Assembly: GCF_017589465.1 (NCBI RefSeq)
Contig: NZ_JAELYA010000003.1
Span: 472,868 to 536,867 of the forward strand
DNA length: 64,000 nucleotides
Origin: Pseudomonas schmalbachii
GTDB lineage: Bacteria > Pseudomonadota > Gammaproteobacteria > Pseudomonadales > Pseudomonadaceae
Direction of reading: 5' to 3'
Below, one piece after another: positions 55,391 through 63,892 of this stretch. Made by a program: the position numbers and the translations under genes. A model generated the notes under the pieces. That model had not been told where the DNA came from and ran no database searches. It worked only from the letters and a program-made list of their open reading frames with translations. Every line of letters begins with the position of its first letter. The first letter of the stretch is position 1.

Positions 55391-55399
55391 GTTCTGTCC

Positions 55400-56533
55400 T
55401 TAGAGGGTCCGGGTCGGGCTGTCGGCCATGGCGACGGCCTGGTAGACCTGCATCTGCTTGGCGATCTGGTTGACCTTGCGTGCGTACTGCGGGTCGGTGG
55501 CGTAGCCGGCCTGCTGCAGTTCCTTCATGAACTGATCGGGGCGCGCGGCGGAGTCGAGGGCGTCCTGGTAACGGTCGTTGTTCTGCAGGAAGCTGACGTA
55601 GTCGTGGAAGCTCTGCTCGAACGAGTCGTAGGCACGGAACGACGCAACCTCGCGCACCTTCCGACCGTTCTCGTATTCGCTGGTGAGCGATTTCGCGGAG
55701 TCGCCCTTCCAGCTCGCGCCGGCCTTGATGCCGAACAGGTTGTGGCCGCTGCTGCCGTCATTGCGGACGATCAGCGACTTGCCCCAGCCGGTTTCCAGCG
55801 CGGCCTGCGCCACCAGATAGCGCGGGTCGACGCCGATGCGTTTGGCGGCGCGCTCGGCCATCGGCAGCATGGCGGCGACGAACTCGTCACGGGAGGCGAA
55901 CATCCGCTGGCCCGGCTTCCGCACGGCACGGCGTTCGCTGACAGCGGCCACGTCGTACTGGCGATCCTTGCGCCAATCGTCCCGGGCGAGCGGCTTGCCT
56001 TCCCCTGCGTTGCTGACGGTCGGCGTGATGCCGGCCAGTTGACGATCCTTCAGCTTGCCCGGCAGCGCCAGGCGGCGGGAGTTCAGCGCCTTGCTGTCGT
56101 CGCGGCCCGCTTCCGGTTGCGGCAAGCTCTTGCCGCTCGCCTGCGCCACGGCATGGTTGTTCTGCACCTGGGCGAACGGGTTGCCGCCATTGGACTTCAC
56201 GCCCTGCATCTGCTGCATCTGCCGCACCATGACGTCGGCGATGCCGATGCCGTGGCCGTCGCGGGACAGCGACACGGACAGCTGCTGGTCGTACATGTCC
56301 TGGTATTGCTTGCTGGTTTCGCTGTTCAGGTAGTTGTCCTTGGCGAACACCTCGTTGGCCGAGCGCATCGTCTTGAGCATCTCGTTGAGGAACAGCGATT
56401 CGAATTCCTGGGCGACCTTGCGGATGTTGCCTTCGCTGTTGCGGTCGCCGTGCTTCAACTGGTTGAGGCGGTTGAGGTCGGTGTAGGCGCCGCTGTCGAC
56501 GGCGGCCTTGGCGTTGAAGAGTCGTGCGTCCAT
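55400..56533 (-). CDS. flgJ: Flagellar rod chaperone and muramidase FlgJ
   Basis: FlgJ (377 residues) has an N-terminal rod-capping domain (EFESLLFLNEMLKTMRSANE-like region, then SETSKQYQDMYDQQLS) and a C-terminal GH73 peptidoglycan hydrolase. The hydrolase has the catalytic Glu in VAQAALETGWGKSLI and the block SGHNLFGIKAGASWKGDSAK. It opens the cell wall for rod growth. The linker between the domains is long and basic. It lies 7 bases after flgI. Confidence 0.95.
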   Translation of the reverse strand: MDARLFNAKAAVDSGAYTDLNRLNQLKHGDRNSEGNIRKVAQEFESLFLNEMLKTMRSANEVFAKDNYLNSETSKQYQDMYDQQLSVSLSRDGHGIGIADVMVRQMQQMQGVKSNGGNPFAQVQNNHAVAQASGKSLPQPEAGRDDSKALNSRRLALPGKLKDRQLAGITPTVSNAGEGKPLARDDWRKDRQYDVAAVSERRAVRKPGQRMFASRDEFVAAMLPMAERAAKRIGVDPRYLVAQAALETGWGKSLIVRNDGSSGHNLFGIKAGASWKGDSAKSLTSEYENGRKVREVASFRAYDSFEQSFHDYVSFLQNNDRYQDALDSAARPDQFMKELQQAGYATDPQYARKVNQIAKQMQVYQAVAMADSPTRTL

Positions 56534-56540
56534 GGCGGCC

Positions 56541-57707
56541 TCAGATCACGATCAGCTCGGCCTGCAGTGCGCCGGCCTGTTTCAGGGCTTCGAGGATCGC
56601 CATCAGGTCGCCGGGCGCCGCGCCGACCTGGTTCACCGCGCGGACGATATCGTCCAGCGAGGTGCCCGGGCCGAACTTGAACATCGGCCGGGCTTCCTGC
56701 TCGGCATTCACCCGCGAGCGCGGCACCACGGCGGTCTGGCCGTTGGAGAAGGGCTGCGGCTGGCTGACGATGGGGTCTTCGGTGATGGTCACGGTGAGGC
56801 TGCCGTGGGTGACGGCGGCCGGCGACACGCGCACGTTCTGGCCGATGACGATGGTGCCGGTGCGCGAGTTGATGATGACCTTGGCCACCGCCTCGCCCGC
56901 TTTCACTTCGAGGTTTTCCAGCACCGACATGTAGTCGACCCGCTGGCTCGGATCGAGCGGCGCGCTGACCCGCACCGAGCCGCCGTCGATGGCCTGCGCC
57001 ACGCCCGGGCCGAGCAGGTCGTTGATGCGGTCGACGATATGCTTGGCGGTGGTGAAGTCCGGGCGGTTGAGGTTGAGGGTCAGGCTATTGCCCTGGTCGA
57101 AACCGCTCGGCACCGCGCGCTCGACGGTGGCGCCGGAGGGAATGCGTCCGGCGGACGGCACGTTGACGGTGATCTTCGAACCGTCGCGGCCCTCGGCATC
57201 GAAGCCGCCGACGACGAGGTTGCCCTGGGCGATGGCGTAGGTCTGGCCGTCGATACCCTTCAGTTGGGTCATCAGCAGGCTGCCGCCGCGCAGGCTCTTG
57301 GCGTTGCCGATGGACGACACGGTGATATCGATGGCCTGCCCCGGTTTGGCGAAGGGCGGCAGGTCGGCGTGCACGGAAACCGCGGCGACATTCTTCAGCT
57401 GCACGTTGCCCATGTTCGGTGGCACCCGGATGCCGAACTGCGCGAGCATGTTGTTGAAGGTCTGCAGGGTGAACGGCGTCTGGGTGGTCTGGTCGCCGGT
57501 GCCGTTGAGGCCGACCACCAGGCCGTAGCCGATCAGTTGGTTGTTGCGCACACCCTGGATGGTGGCGATGTCCTTCAGGCGTTCGGCGTGGGCAGGGAGG
57601 CAAAGCAGCAAGCACAGCAGCGCCATCCCGTAGGAGCGGGCCATGCCCGCGATCCTGCCGATGGTTTCGCGGGCATGGCCCGCTCCTACGATGGTGGTCA
57701 TCCGCAT
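56541..57707 (-). CDS. flgI: Flagellar P-ring protein FlgI with repeat-derived N-terminus
   Basis: FlgI builds the P ring in the periplasm. From [20 protein letters not shown] onward the protein is a standard FlgI, ending [17 protein letters not shown]. The signal peptide core is [15 protein letters not shown] family D palindrome (57630-57690) lies directly upstream in the same frame and encodes [20 protein letters not shown]. The start chosen is ATG 57707, which has AGGGG nearby (388 residues); ATG 57626 (361 residues) would give a normal signal peptide but has only a poor ribosome site. Normal FlgI is about 365-370 residues. Confidence 0.88.
   Translation of the reverse strand: MRMTTIVGAGHARETIGRIAGMARSYGMALLCLLLCLPAHAERLKDIATIQGVRNNQLIGYGLVVGLNGTGDQTTQTPFTLQTFNNMLAQFGIRVPPNMGNVQLKNVAAVSVHADLPPFAKPGQAIDITVSSIGNAKSLRGGSLLMTQLKGIDGQTYAIAQGNLVVGGFDAEGRDGSKITVNVPSAGRIPSGATVERAVPSGFDQGNSLTLNLNRPDFTTAKHIVDRINDLLGPGVAQAIDGGSVRVSAPLDPSQRVDYMSVLENLEVKAGEAVAKVIINSRTGTIVIGQNVRVSPAAVTHGSLTVTITEDPIVSQPQPFSNGQTAVVPRSRVNAEQEARPMFKFGPGTSLDDIVRAVNQVGAAPGDLMAILEALKQAGALQAELIVI
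57630..57690. repeat. Palindrome family D inside the flgI 5' end
   Basis: This perfect-ended inverted repeat, GTAGGAGCGGGCCATGCCCG...CGGGCATGGCCCGCTCCTAC, is about 61 bases long. It lies between the likely flgI ribosome site and the hydrophobic signal-peptide codons, and stays in frame. Confidence 0.9.
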
Positions 57708-57715
57708 CGCCCCTG

Positions 57716-58408
57716 TCAGAACGGCCACATCGGGCTGAGGAAGAAGCGGTCCAGCCAACCCGGCTGGCTCGCATCGGCGAAGGCGCCGGTGCCGGAATAG
57801 GTGATGCGCGCATCGGCCACGCGGGTCGAGGGCACGGTGTTGTCGGTGGCGATATCGTCGGAGCGGACCAGACCGGCGATGCGCACCAGCTCGTTGCCGG
57901 TATTCAGGGTCATCCACTTCTCGCCGCGCACGGAGAGGATGCCGTTGGGCATCACTTCGGCCACGGTGACGGTGATCGAGCCGGTCAGGCTGTTGCTCTG
58001 CGCCGCCTGGCTGTCGCCCTTGGCATCACGCGAGCCGGCGTACTCGGCATCCAGCGTGAGGTTGCCGCCGGTGATCGGGTTCTTGGTCGACACCCCGCCG
58101 CCGAACAGCGAGGTCAGGCTCATGTTGGTCTTGCTGTCCTTCTGTATGTCGGAATTGGCCTTCTTGCTCGCCTGGGTCTTCTCGTTGAGCGTGATGGTGA
58201 TGATGTCGCCCACGCGGAAGGCCTTGCGGTCGCTGTAGTAGTTGTTCTCGAAACCGGCCTGGTAGATCGAACCGTTGTTCTGCGCTGTCGGCAGCGGCGT
58301 GCGCGGCAGGACCGGGGCGTAGTACGGATCATCCGGCTTCGGCGGAGGATTGACGCACCCGGCCAGCGCAGCGACGGCCAGCAGCGGAAGAAGGTGGAAA
58401 CGGTTCAT
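57716..58408 (-). CDS. flgH: Flagellar L-ring lipoprotein FlgH
   Basis: FlgH (230 residues) forms the outer-membrane L ring. The signal peptide ends in a lipobox ([10 protein letters not shown]). Conserved blocks are [20 protein letters not shown] and [20 protein letters not shown], followed by [13 protein letters not shown] at the C-terminus. It lies 39 bases after flgG and 8 bases before the chosen flgI start. Confidence 0.97.
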   Translation of the reverse strand: MNRFHLLPLLAVAALAGCVNPPPKPDDPYYAPVLPRTPLPTAQNNGSIYQAGFENNYYSDRKAFRVGDIITITLNEKTQASKKANSDIQKDSKTNMSLTSLFGGGVSTKNPITGGNLTLDAEYAGSRDAKGDSQAAQSNSLTGSITVTVAEVMPNGILSVRGEKWMTLNTGNELVRIAGLVRSDDIATDNTVPSTRVADARITYSGTGAFADASQPGWLDRFFLSPMWPF

Positions 58409-58447
58409 GCAACTACCTCATGGGAGCGGACGGCTCCGCGTTACGCA

Positions 58448-59233
58448 TCAAAGGTTCTGGGTGACGAAGGACAGCATCTGGTCCGCGGTGGAAATCACCT
58501 TGGAGTTCATCTCGTAGGCGCGCTGGGTGGTGATCATGTTCACCATCTCCTCGACCACGCTGACGTTGGAGTTCTCCAGGGTGTTCTGCTGCACGGTGCC
58601 GAGACCGTTCAGGCCCGGGGTACCGACCTGCGGCGCGCCGCTGGAGGCGGTTTCGAGGAACAGGTTGTTGCCCATCGCCTGCAGGCCGGCGGGGTTGATG
58701 AAATCGGCGGTCTGCAGGTTGCCGATGATCTGCGGCTGCGGGTTGCCGGCGGTGGTCACGGAGACGGTACCGTCCTGGCCGACAGTGAAGGTCTGGGTCT
58801 CGGCAGGCACGACGACGGCGGGCTCCAGGGCATAGCCATTGGAGGTGACGATCTGCCCGTCGGAGTTCAGGTGGAAGCTGCCGTCACGGCTGTAGGCGAC
58901 GGTGCCGTCCGGCATCAGCACCTGGAAGAAGCCGCGGCCGTTCACCGCCAGGTCCAGCGGGTTGTCGGTCGTCTGCAGGCTGCCGGCAGTGAAGTTTTTC
59001 TGCGTGCCGACGACGCGCACACCGGTACCCAGTTGCAGGCCAGACGGCAACTGGCTGTCCTGGCTGGACTGCGCGCCGGGCTGGCGATTGATCTGGTACA
59101 GCAGGTCCTGGAACTCCGCACGGTCGCGCTTGAAGCCGGTGGTGGAGACGTTGGCCAGGTTGTTGGAAATGGTGGTCAGGTTCATGTCCTGGGCGGCCAA
59201 ACCCGTCTTGCTGACCCACAGTGCCGGAAGCAT
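58448..59233 (-). CDS. flgG: Distal rod protein FlgG
   Basis: FlgG (261 residues) makes the distal rod. The N-terminal rod signature is NLTTISNNLANVSTTGFKRD, preceded by the MLPALWVSKTGLAAQDMN helix. The C-terminal axial helix contains SNVSVVEEMVNMITTQRAYE, then MNSKVISTADQML. Length is standard. It lies 52 bases after flgF. Confidence 0.98.
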   Translation of the reverse strand: MLPALWVSKTGLAAQDMNLTTISNNLANVSTTGFKRDRAEFQDLLYQINRQPGAQSSQDSQLPSGLQLGTGVRVVGTQKNFTAGSLQTTDNPLDLAVNGRGFFQVLMPDGTVAYSRDGSFHLNSDGQIVTSNGYALEPAVVVPAETQTFTVGQDGTVSVTTAGNPQPQIIGNLQTADFINPAGLQAMGNNLFLETASSGAPQVGTPGLNGLGTVQQNTLENSNVSVVEEMVNMITTQRAYEMNSKVISTADQMLSFVTQNL

Positions 59234-59285
59234 CGTTGCTCTCCTTTAGCCTGACGCCGGATTCATGGCGCCATGGACTGGTTGA

Positions 59286-60035
59286 TTAGGCGAATTGCAA
59301 AACCCGAGCCATGGCCGCCGAGTCGTCCTCGGCGGTGCGCATCATCTTCACGTGCAGCTCGAACTGGCGGGACAACGCGAGGATCGAGGTCATCTCTTCC
59401 ACCGCGTTGACGTTGCTCGATTCGAGGAAACCGGATTGCAGCTTGGCGTCGGCATCGGCCAGCGGCGCCTGCTGGCCGGGCTGGGTCTTGAAGCGGATCA
59501 GGCCGTCGGTACCCTTCTCCAGCTGCTTCGGGTCCGGGGTGACCAGCTTGATGCGGTCCACCTCGGCCATGGCGCTGGGGTTCTCGCCCAGGCCGCGGAT
59601 GCTGATGGTGCCGTCCTCGCCGATCTCGATCTTTTCCTGCGGCGGCACGGCGATCGGCCCGCCATTGCCGATCACCGGCAAACCGTCGCCGGTGCGCAGC
59701 TGGCCGAGGGCGTCGACCTCCAGGCTGCCGGTGCGCACATAGGCTTCGCTGCCATCCGGCGCCTGCACGGCGATCCAGGCATCGCCCTTGGCGGCGACGT
59801 CGAGATCACGGCCAGTGGCCTGCAGGCTGCCGGCAGAAAAGTCGGTGCCGGGACGCTCGGTCATGGCGTATACGCGCGCCGGGAAGCTGTCGCCGAACAC
59901 CTGCATCGAGCGCGCCTGCTCGAAGTCGCGCCGGAAGCCGCTGGTAGAGATGTTCGCCAGGTTGTTGGCGTGGGCGCGCATGGCCAGGGTGTTCTGGCTC
60001 GCTCCACTCATCGACACGTACAGCATCTTGTCCAC
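59286..60035 (-). CDS. flgF: Proximal rod protein FlgF
   Basis: FlgF (249 residues) is a proximal rod component. The N-terminus has MDKMLYVSMSGASQNTLAMR and AHANNLANISTSGFRRDFEQ. The C-terminal helix contains SNVNAVEEMTSILALSRQFE. It is the first gene of flgFGHIJKL, downstream of a near-perfect sigma-54 promoter. Confidence 0.97.
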   Translation of the reverse strand: MDKMLYVSMSGASQNTLAMRAHANNLANISTSGFRRDFEQARSMQVFGDSFPARVYAMTERPGTDFSAGSLQATGRDLDVAAKGDAWIAVQAPDGSEAYVRTGSLEVDALGQLRTGDGLPVIGNGGPIAVPPQEKIEIGEDGTISIRGLGENPSAMAEVDRIKLVTPDPKQLEKGTDGLIRFKTQPGQQAPLADADAKLQSGFLESSNVNAVEEMTSILALSRQFELHVKMMRTAEDDSAAMARVLQFA

Positions 60036-60075
60036 GGCAATACTCCGGCGCTTTTTGATTCACTGGAGCTGCTTG

Positions 60076-60091
60076 AGCAAGGGCTGTGCCA
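60076..60091 (-). promoter_or_regulatory. Sigma-54 promoter of flgFGHIJKL
   Basis: On the minus strand this reads TGGCACAGCCCTTGCT, 15 of 16 consensus bases. The core is identical to that before fliL. It lies 41 bases upstream of flgF. Confidence 0.9.
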
Positions 60092-60124
60092 AATCTCTAA
60101 TTGACTGATTTACAAGGACTTATA

Positions 60125-60151
60125 AAAACAAAAGGCTCCCGAAGGAGCCTT
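60125..60151 (-). terminator. Rho-independent terminator after flgBCDE
   Basis: On the minus strand an AAGGCTCC-TTCG-GGAGCCTT hairpin with a stable tetraloop is followed by TTGTTTTTA. It separates the flgBCDE and flgF operons. Confidence 0.92.
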
Positions 60152-60240
60152 GGTTTTCCGCAGGGCGGCGAGAGGCTGCCGCCTGCGGCAATGAGCGTTG
60201 CCGCCCCTGCGAATGTCATCACGCATGTTGGGCTTCGCCC

Positions 60241-60322
60241 CGTAGGTTGGCGCTGAGCCTGCGAAGCCCAACGGTGCCATGGTTAAGCAGGTGTTGGGCT
60301 TCGTGCCTCAGCCCAACCTACG
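60241..60322. repeat. Extragenic palindrome family A, copy 5
   Basis: This inverted repeat of about 82 bases lies just after the flgE stop, between it and the terminator. The inner arm differs from the other copies (CGCTGAGCCTGCGAAGCCCA instead of the GAACGCAGTG version). Confidence 0.85.
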
Positions 60323-60327
60323 GACCG

Positions 60328-61653
60328 TCAACGCAGGTTGATGATGGTGTCGGAAATCGTGCTCTCGGTCTGGATGGTCTTGGCGTTCGCCTGGTAGTTG
60401 CGCTGGGCGACGATCAGGTTGACCAGTTGCGCGGTGAGGTCGACGTTGGATTCCTCCAGCGCGCCGGAGCTTACCGAACCCAGGGTGCCCGAGGTCGGCG
60501 TGCCGATCACCGCTTCGCCGGAGGAAAGGGTCTGTTTCCAGGCGGTGTTGCCGACCGGAGTCAGACCCTGGGCATTGGCGAAGCTGGCGAGGATCACCTG
60601 GCCGATGGGCTTGGACTGGCCGTTGGTATAGGTCGCGTAGATCTGCCCGTCCTGGGCAATGGACAGTCCGGACATCTGCCCGGTGGCGTAGCCGTCCTGG
60701 GAGAGCGCCGTAACCGCGAAGGCGGTGTTGGTCTGGCTGGTCTTGGTCATGTCGATGCGCATCCCGCCCACGGCAGCAGTGGCGCCATTCGGCCCCCAGG
60801 TGACCGGAGTGCTTTTCGGATCGGTGATTGCCGCCGGCACCCAGCCATTCAGGGTCAGGGTGTTGTCGGGATTCAGCGAAAGGCCTGCAGTGGTGCTGGG
60901 CGTAGTCGGCGCGATGGCGGTGAGCTGGCCAGCGCCGTTGAAGGTCAGCGACGTCTGCAGTGCGGTGGTGCTGGTCGGGTCGATGGGGGAGCGACCATCG
61001 ACCAGGGTGTACATGCTCCACTGGTTGCTGGCGTCCTTGACGAAGTAGTTCGTCATGGTGTGCGAGTTGCCCTGGGAGTCGTAGATATCCACCGAGGTCG
61101 ACCAGTTGTAGGTGCTGGCGTCACCGGCGTCGAACGGCGAGATGGTCGGCGTGGTGGCCGCGGAATTCAGGCTCAGGGTCGAGGTGATCGAGGTACTGGC
61201 GTTGGGCAACTGGTTGGTGGTGTCGACGCGCAGGTCGCCGATCACACCATTGACGATGGCGCCAGTACCGTTGACGCCATAGCCCTGCAGGCGATTGCCG
61301 GAGTTGTCGATGATGAAGCCGTTGGAATCGGTACGGAACACGCCGGCGCGTGTGTACTGGCGGGCTCCGTTGTCGCTGACCATGAAGAAGCCATTGCCGT
61401 TGATGGCCAGGTCCAGGCTGTTGCCGGTGCTGGTGATGTTCCCCTGGCTGAACTGCTGGGCGATGCTCTGGGTGACTACCCCGCTGCCCACGGAGTTGCG
61501 GCCGTTGCCGAACATGGAGATAGCGTAGAGATCGCCGAACTCGGTGCGCGACGACTTGAAGCCGGTGGTGCCGACGTTGGCGATGTTGTTGCCGGTCACG
61601 TTGAGGTCGGTGCTCGCAGCGTTCAGACCACTCAGTGCGGTGTTGAAAGACAT
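60328..61653 (-). CDS. flgE: Flagellar hook protein FlgE
   Basis: FlgE (441 residues) polymerises into the hook. The N-terminus MSFNTALSGLNAASTDLNVT and NNIANVGTTGFKSSRTEFGD are typical. The C-terminal axial helix has EESNVDLTAQLVNLIVAQRN followed by YQANAKTIQTE. The middle is Thr/Ser-rich and variable. It is the last gene of flgBCDE. Confidence 0.98.
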   Translation of the reverse strand: MSFNTALSGLNAASTDLNVTGNNIANVGTTGFKSSRTEFGDLYAISMFGNGRNSVGSGVVTQSIAQQFSQGNITSTGNSLDLAINGNGFFMVSDNGARQYTRAGVFRTDSNGFIIDNSGNRLQGYGVNGTGAIVNGVIGDLRVDTTNQLPNASTSITSTLSLNSAATTPTISPFDAGDASTYNWSTSVDIYDSQGNSHTMTNYFVKDASNQWSMYTLVDGRSPIDPTSTTALQTSLTFNGAGQLTAIAPTTPSTTAGLSLNPDNTLTLNGWVPAAITDPKSTPVTWGPNGATAAVGGMRIDMTKTSQTNTAFAVTALSQDGYATGQMSGLSIAQDGQIYATYTNGQSKPIGQVILASFANAQGLTPVGNTAWKQTLSSGEAVIGTPTSGTLGSVSSGALEESNVDLTAQLVNLIVAQRNYQANAKTIQTESTISDTIINLR

Positions 61654-61674
61654 GGGTAATCTCCTTTTACGGCA

Positions 61675-62367
61675 TCACTTGCCGATGGTCTGTACGCTTG
61701 AAGCCCTCACGCTGCCGATGCCGGCAAGGTTGAGGGTCATCCCTTCGCCGTTCTGCCCCAGCGTCACGCTGTTGACGGTCGCCGGCAGGTAGGTGGCGAG
61801 GTCGATGTTGGTCCCGCCAAAGCTGCCGGACGCCTTGAACTTGTAGGTGCCGCTGGCGACAAAATTGCCGTCCTCGTCCTTGCCGTCCCACTTGAAGTCG
61901 ACATTGCCGCCCTTCTGCGTGCCGAGGTCGATGGTGCGCACCAGCTCGCCGGAGTCGTCGTAGATCTTCACCTGGACACCGTCACCGGACATCGGCATCG
62001 CCAGGCTGCCGTCCAGCGTCGCGCCGCTTTCCAGTTGCGCCTTGTCGGAGGCGACGATCACCGAGCGGCCAACCAGCGACGAAGCCTGCAGCGCCTGCGA
62101 GGACTGGAACGAGGAGTAGAACGAGCCAAGGGTGCCGTCGAGGTTCTGCATGCTCTCCAGGCTGCTGAACTGCGCCAACTGCGAGACGAACGCGGTGTTG
62201 TCCTGCGGCTCCAGCGGGTTCTGGTTGTTCATCTGGGTGACCAGCAACTGCAGGAAGGAATCCTTGCCGAGGCTGTTGGTGCCGGTGTCGGCATTCGATC
62301 CGGCGGAGCGCGAGCCATTCAGGCTGGACAGGATCGCGCTCGATGCACTGCTGTTATCTACGTTCAT
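61675..62367 (-). CDS. flgD: Hook assembly scaffold FlgD
   Basis: FlgD (230 residues) is the hook cap, needed for FlgE assembly and absent from the finished structure. The N-terminal part has LGKDSFLQLLVTQMNNQNPL and EPQDNTAFVSQLAQFSSLE. The C-terminal FlgD Ig-like domain includes LVRTIDLGTQKGGNVDFKWD. It lies 16 bases after flgC. Confidence 0.97.
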   Translation of the reverse strand: MNVDNSSASSAILSSLNGSRSAGSNADTGTNSLGKDSFLQLLVTQMNNQNPLEPQDNTAFVSQLAQFSSLESMQNLDGTLGSFYSSFQSSQALQASSLVGRSVIVASDKAQLESGATLDGSLAMPMSGDGVQVKIYDDSGELVRTIDLGTQKGGNVDFKWDGKDEDGNFVASGTYKFKASGSFGGTNIDLATYLPATVNSVTLGQNGEGMTLNLAGIGSVRASSVQTIGK

Positions 62368-62383
62368 GCTGAATCCTTTCGGC

Positions 62384-62824
62384 TTACTGACCCAGGGTCA
62401 GGACCTTCTGCATCATCTGCTTGGCGGTGTTCATCATTTCCGCGTTGGTCTGGAACGAGCGGCTGGCGGAGATCATGTTGGCCATCTCCTCCACTACGTT
62501 GACGTTCGGGTAGAACACGTAACCGTCGGCGTTCGCCGCCGGATGGTTCGGCTCGTAGCGCGGCACCAGCGGACTCTGATCCTCGATCACGCCGAGCACC
62601 TGCACGCCATTGCCGGACTCGTCACCATCGGCGAACAGCGAACCCTGCCCGCCCTGCGCCTGCTGCAGCATGGTGGCGAACACCGGGTGCCGGGCTCGGT
62701 AGGTCTGGTCGACACTGGAGGACACTGTCTCGGCGTTGGCGATGTTGCTGGCGGTGGTGTTCAGACGGGTGGTCTGGGCACTCATGCCGGTACCGGCGAT
62801 GTTGAAGACACTGGCTAGCGACAT
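62384..62824 (-). CDS. flgC: Proximal rod protein FlgC
   Basis: FlgC (146 residues from the ATG at 62824, with GGGGAG 8 bases upstream; an in-frame GTG at 62833 overlaps the flgB stop) is a rod protein. It has FNIAGTGMSAQTTRLNTTAS and NIANAETVSSS at the N-terminus and the axial ending NVVEEMANMISASRSFQTNA. It lies 5 bases after flgB. Confidence 0.97.
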   Translation of the reverse strand: MSLASVFNIAGTGMSAQTTRLNTTASNIANAETVSSSVDQTYRARHPVFATMLQQAQGGQGSLFADGDESGNGVQVLGVIEDQSPLVPRYEPNHPAANADGYVFYPNVNVVEEMANMISASRSFQTNAEMMNTAKQMMQKVLTLGQ

Positions 62825-62829
62825 GGCGA

Positions 62830-63237
62830 TCACTCCCCGCGCAGGGCGCTCATCAGCCCTTTGAACTTGTTGTTGAGGAAGGTGAAGCTGGCCTGGAACT
62901 GCACGGAGTTCTCGGCATAGTTGGACTGTTCGATCTGCTCGTCGACGGTGTTCTGGTCAATGGAGGCCTGGAACGGGATGCGGTACTTCAGCGCGTCATC
63001 GCCCATGCCGAAGCCGTCGGCAGCAATGTGGCGGGCGCTGGTACGTGTAGCGGCGAAGGTGCCGTGCTTCGACTTGTCGACCTGAGCAGCCAGCACGGAG
63101 GCGAAATCCAGATCGCGCGCCTTGTAGTTCGGCGTATCGGCGTTGGCCAGGTTGTTGGCCAGCACCTCTGCCCGCTGGGAGCGGAAGCTGAGGGCTTGTT
63201 GATGGATGCCGAGGGCTTTGTCGAAGCTGATGCTCAT
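62830..63237 (-). CDS. flgB: Proximal rod protein FlgB
   Basis: FlgB (135 residues from the ATG at 63237) is the most membrane-proximal rod protein. It has SFDKALGIHQQALSFRSQRA and EVLANNLANADTPNYKARDL, with the C-terminal FLNNKFKGLMSALRGE helix. Extension to 63270 is unsupported. It leads flgBCDE under a perfect sigma-54 site. In several Pseudomonas genomes cheV/cheR precede flgB; here an rRNA operon does. Confidence 0.97.
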   Translation of the reverse strand: MSISFDKALGIHQQALSFRSQRAEVLANNLANADTPNYKARDLDFASVLAAQVDKSKHGTFAATRTSARHIAADGFGMGDDALKYRIPFQASIDQNTVDEQIEQSNYAENSVQFQASFTFLNNKFKGLMSALRGE

Positions 63238-63276
63238 GGTCACTAACCTTTGCCGATATGGGCTTTCCATTACTTC

Positions 63277-63292
63277 AGCAAAGTGCGTGCCA
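63277..63292 (-). promoter_or_regulatory. Sigma-54 promoter of flgBCDE
   Basis: On the minus strand this reads TGGCACGCACTTTGCT, a full match to TGGCACG-N4-TTGCW. It lies 40 bases upstream of flgB and is the best sigma-54 site in the window. Confidence 0.95.
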
Positions 63293-63461
63293 TCAATTAA
63301 ATTACTTATAAATCAATGAGTTGGTTGAAAATTGCATCCATGCCAAGCGGCAAGCGGCAAAGCCTTACCGCCACGCGGCAACGCGAATCTGCCACCGGCA
63401 ACTTCGACGAAATGACATTTCGATGACAGCCTACGCAACTACGTGGCTGGGCCAGAACTCG

Positions 63462-63536
63462 CGTAGGTTGGTGCTGAACGCAGTGAAGCCCAACGATGGC
63501 GATGTTGGGCTTCGCGTTGCTCAGCACCAACCTACG
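63462..63536. repeat. Extragenic palindrome family A, copy 6
   Basis: This 75-base inverted repeat has flanks shared with copy 2 (GGCTGGGCCAGAAC before, TGGGCATTGCAGCC after). It lies in the 400-base gap between flgB and 5S rRNA, which otherwise holds the flgB promoter and the rRNA terminator. Confidence 0.9.
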
Positions 63537-63598
63537 GTGGGCATTGCAGCCCGCGAATGACAATGGCGCGAACCGTGGGCTTTCCCGCGCGCAAAAGC

Positions 63599-63629
63599 AA
63601 AACCCCCGGTCATTGCTGACCAGGGGTTT
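63599..63629 (-). terminator. Rho-independent terminator of the rRNA operon
   Basis: On the minus strand an AACCCCTGGTCA / TGACCGGGGGTT stem with a 4-base loop is followed by TTGCTTTTG. It lies 9 bases after the 5S 3' end. Confidence 0.92.
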
Positions 63630-63637
63630 CGGGATAG

Positions 63638-63757
63638 GTGCTTGACGATGACCTACTCTCACATGGGGAGACCCCACACTACCATCGGCGATGCGTCGTT
63701 TCACTGCTGAGTTCGGGATGGGATCAGGTGGTTCCAACGCTCTATGGTCGTCAAGCA
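63638..63757 (-). rRNA. rrf: 5S ribosomal RNA
   Basis: The minus strand begins TGCTTGACGACCATAGAGCG and contains the conserved CCGAACTCAG and GATGGTAGTGTGGGG stretches, ending GAGTAGGTCATCGTCAAGC. Length is about 120 bases, standard for Pseudomonas. Ends are placed by pairing of the terminal stem. Confidence 0.97.
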
Positions 63758-63892
63758 ATTCTTTCGGATGCCCGCTTTCGCGTTCACCCCAATTCGGGTA
63801 TGTGATCGTTCGGTGTCATTTGCGGTTCTCACGAACTTTCGGTTCGTCGACTTCACCACTACACCGCAATCGTCAGATTGCTTGGGTGTTAT

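Noticed and set aside
63758..63892. Possible tRNA between 23S and 5S
   Set aside because: No cloverleaf or tRNA-like arms are visible in this spacer.
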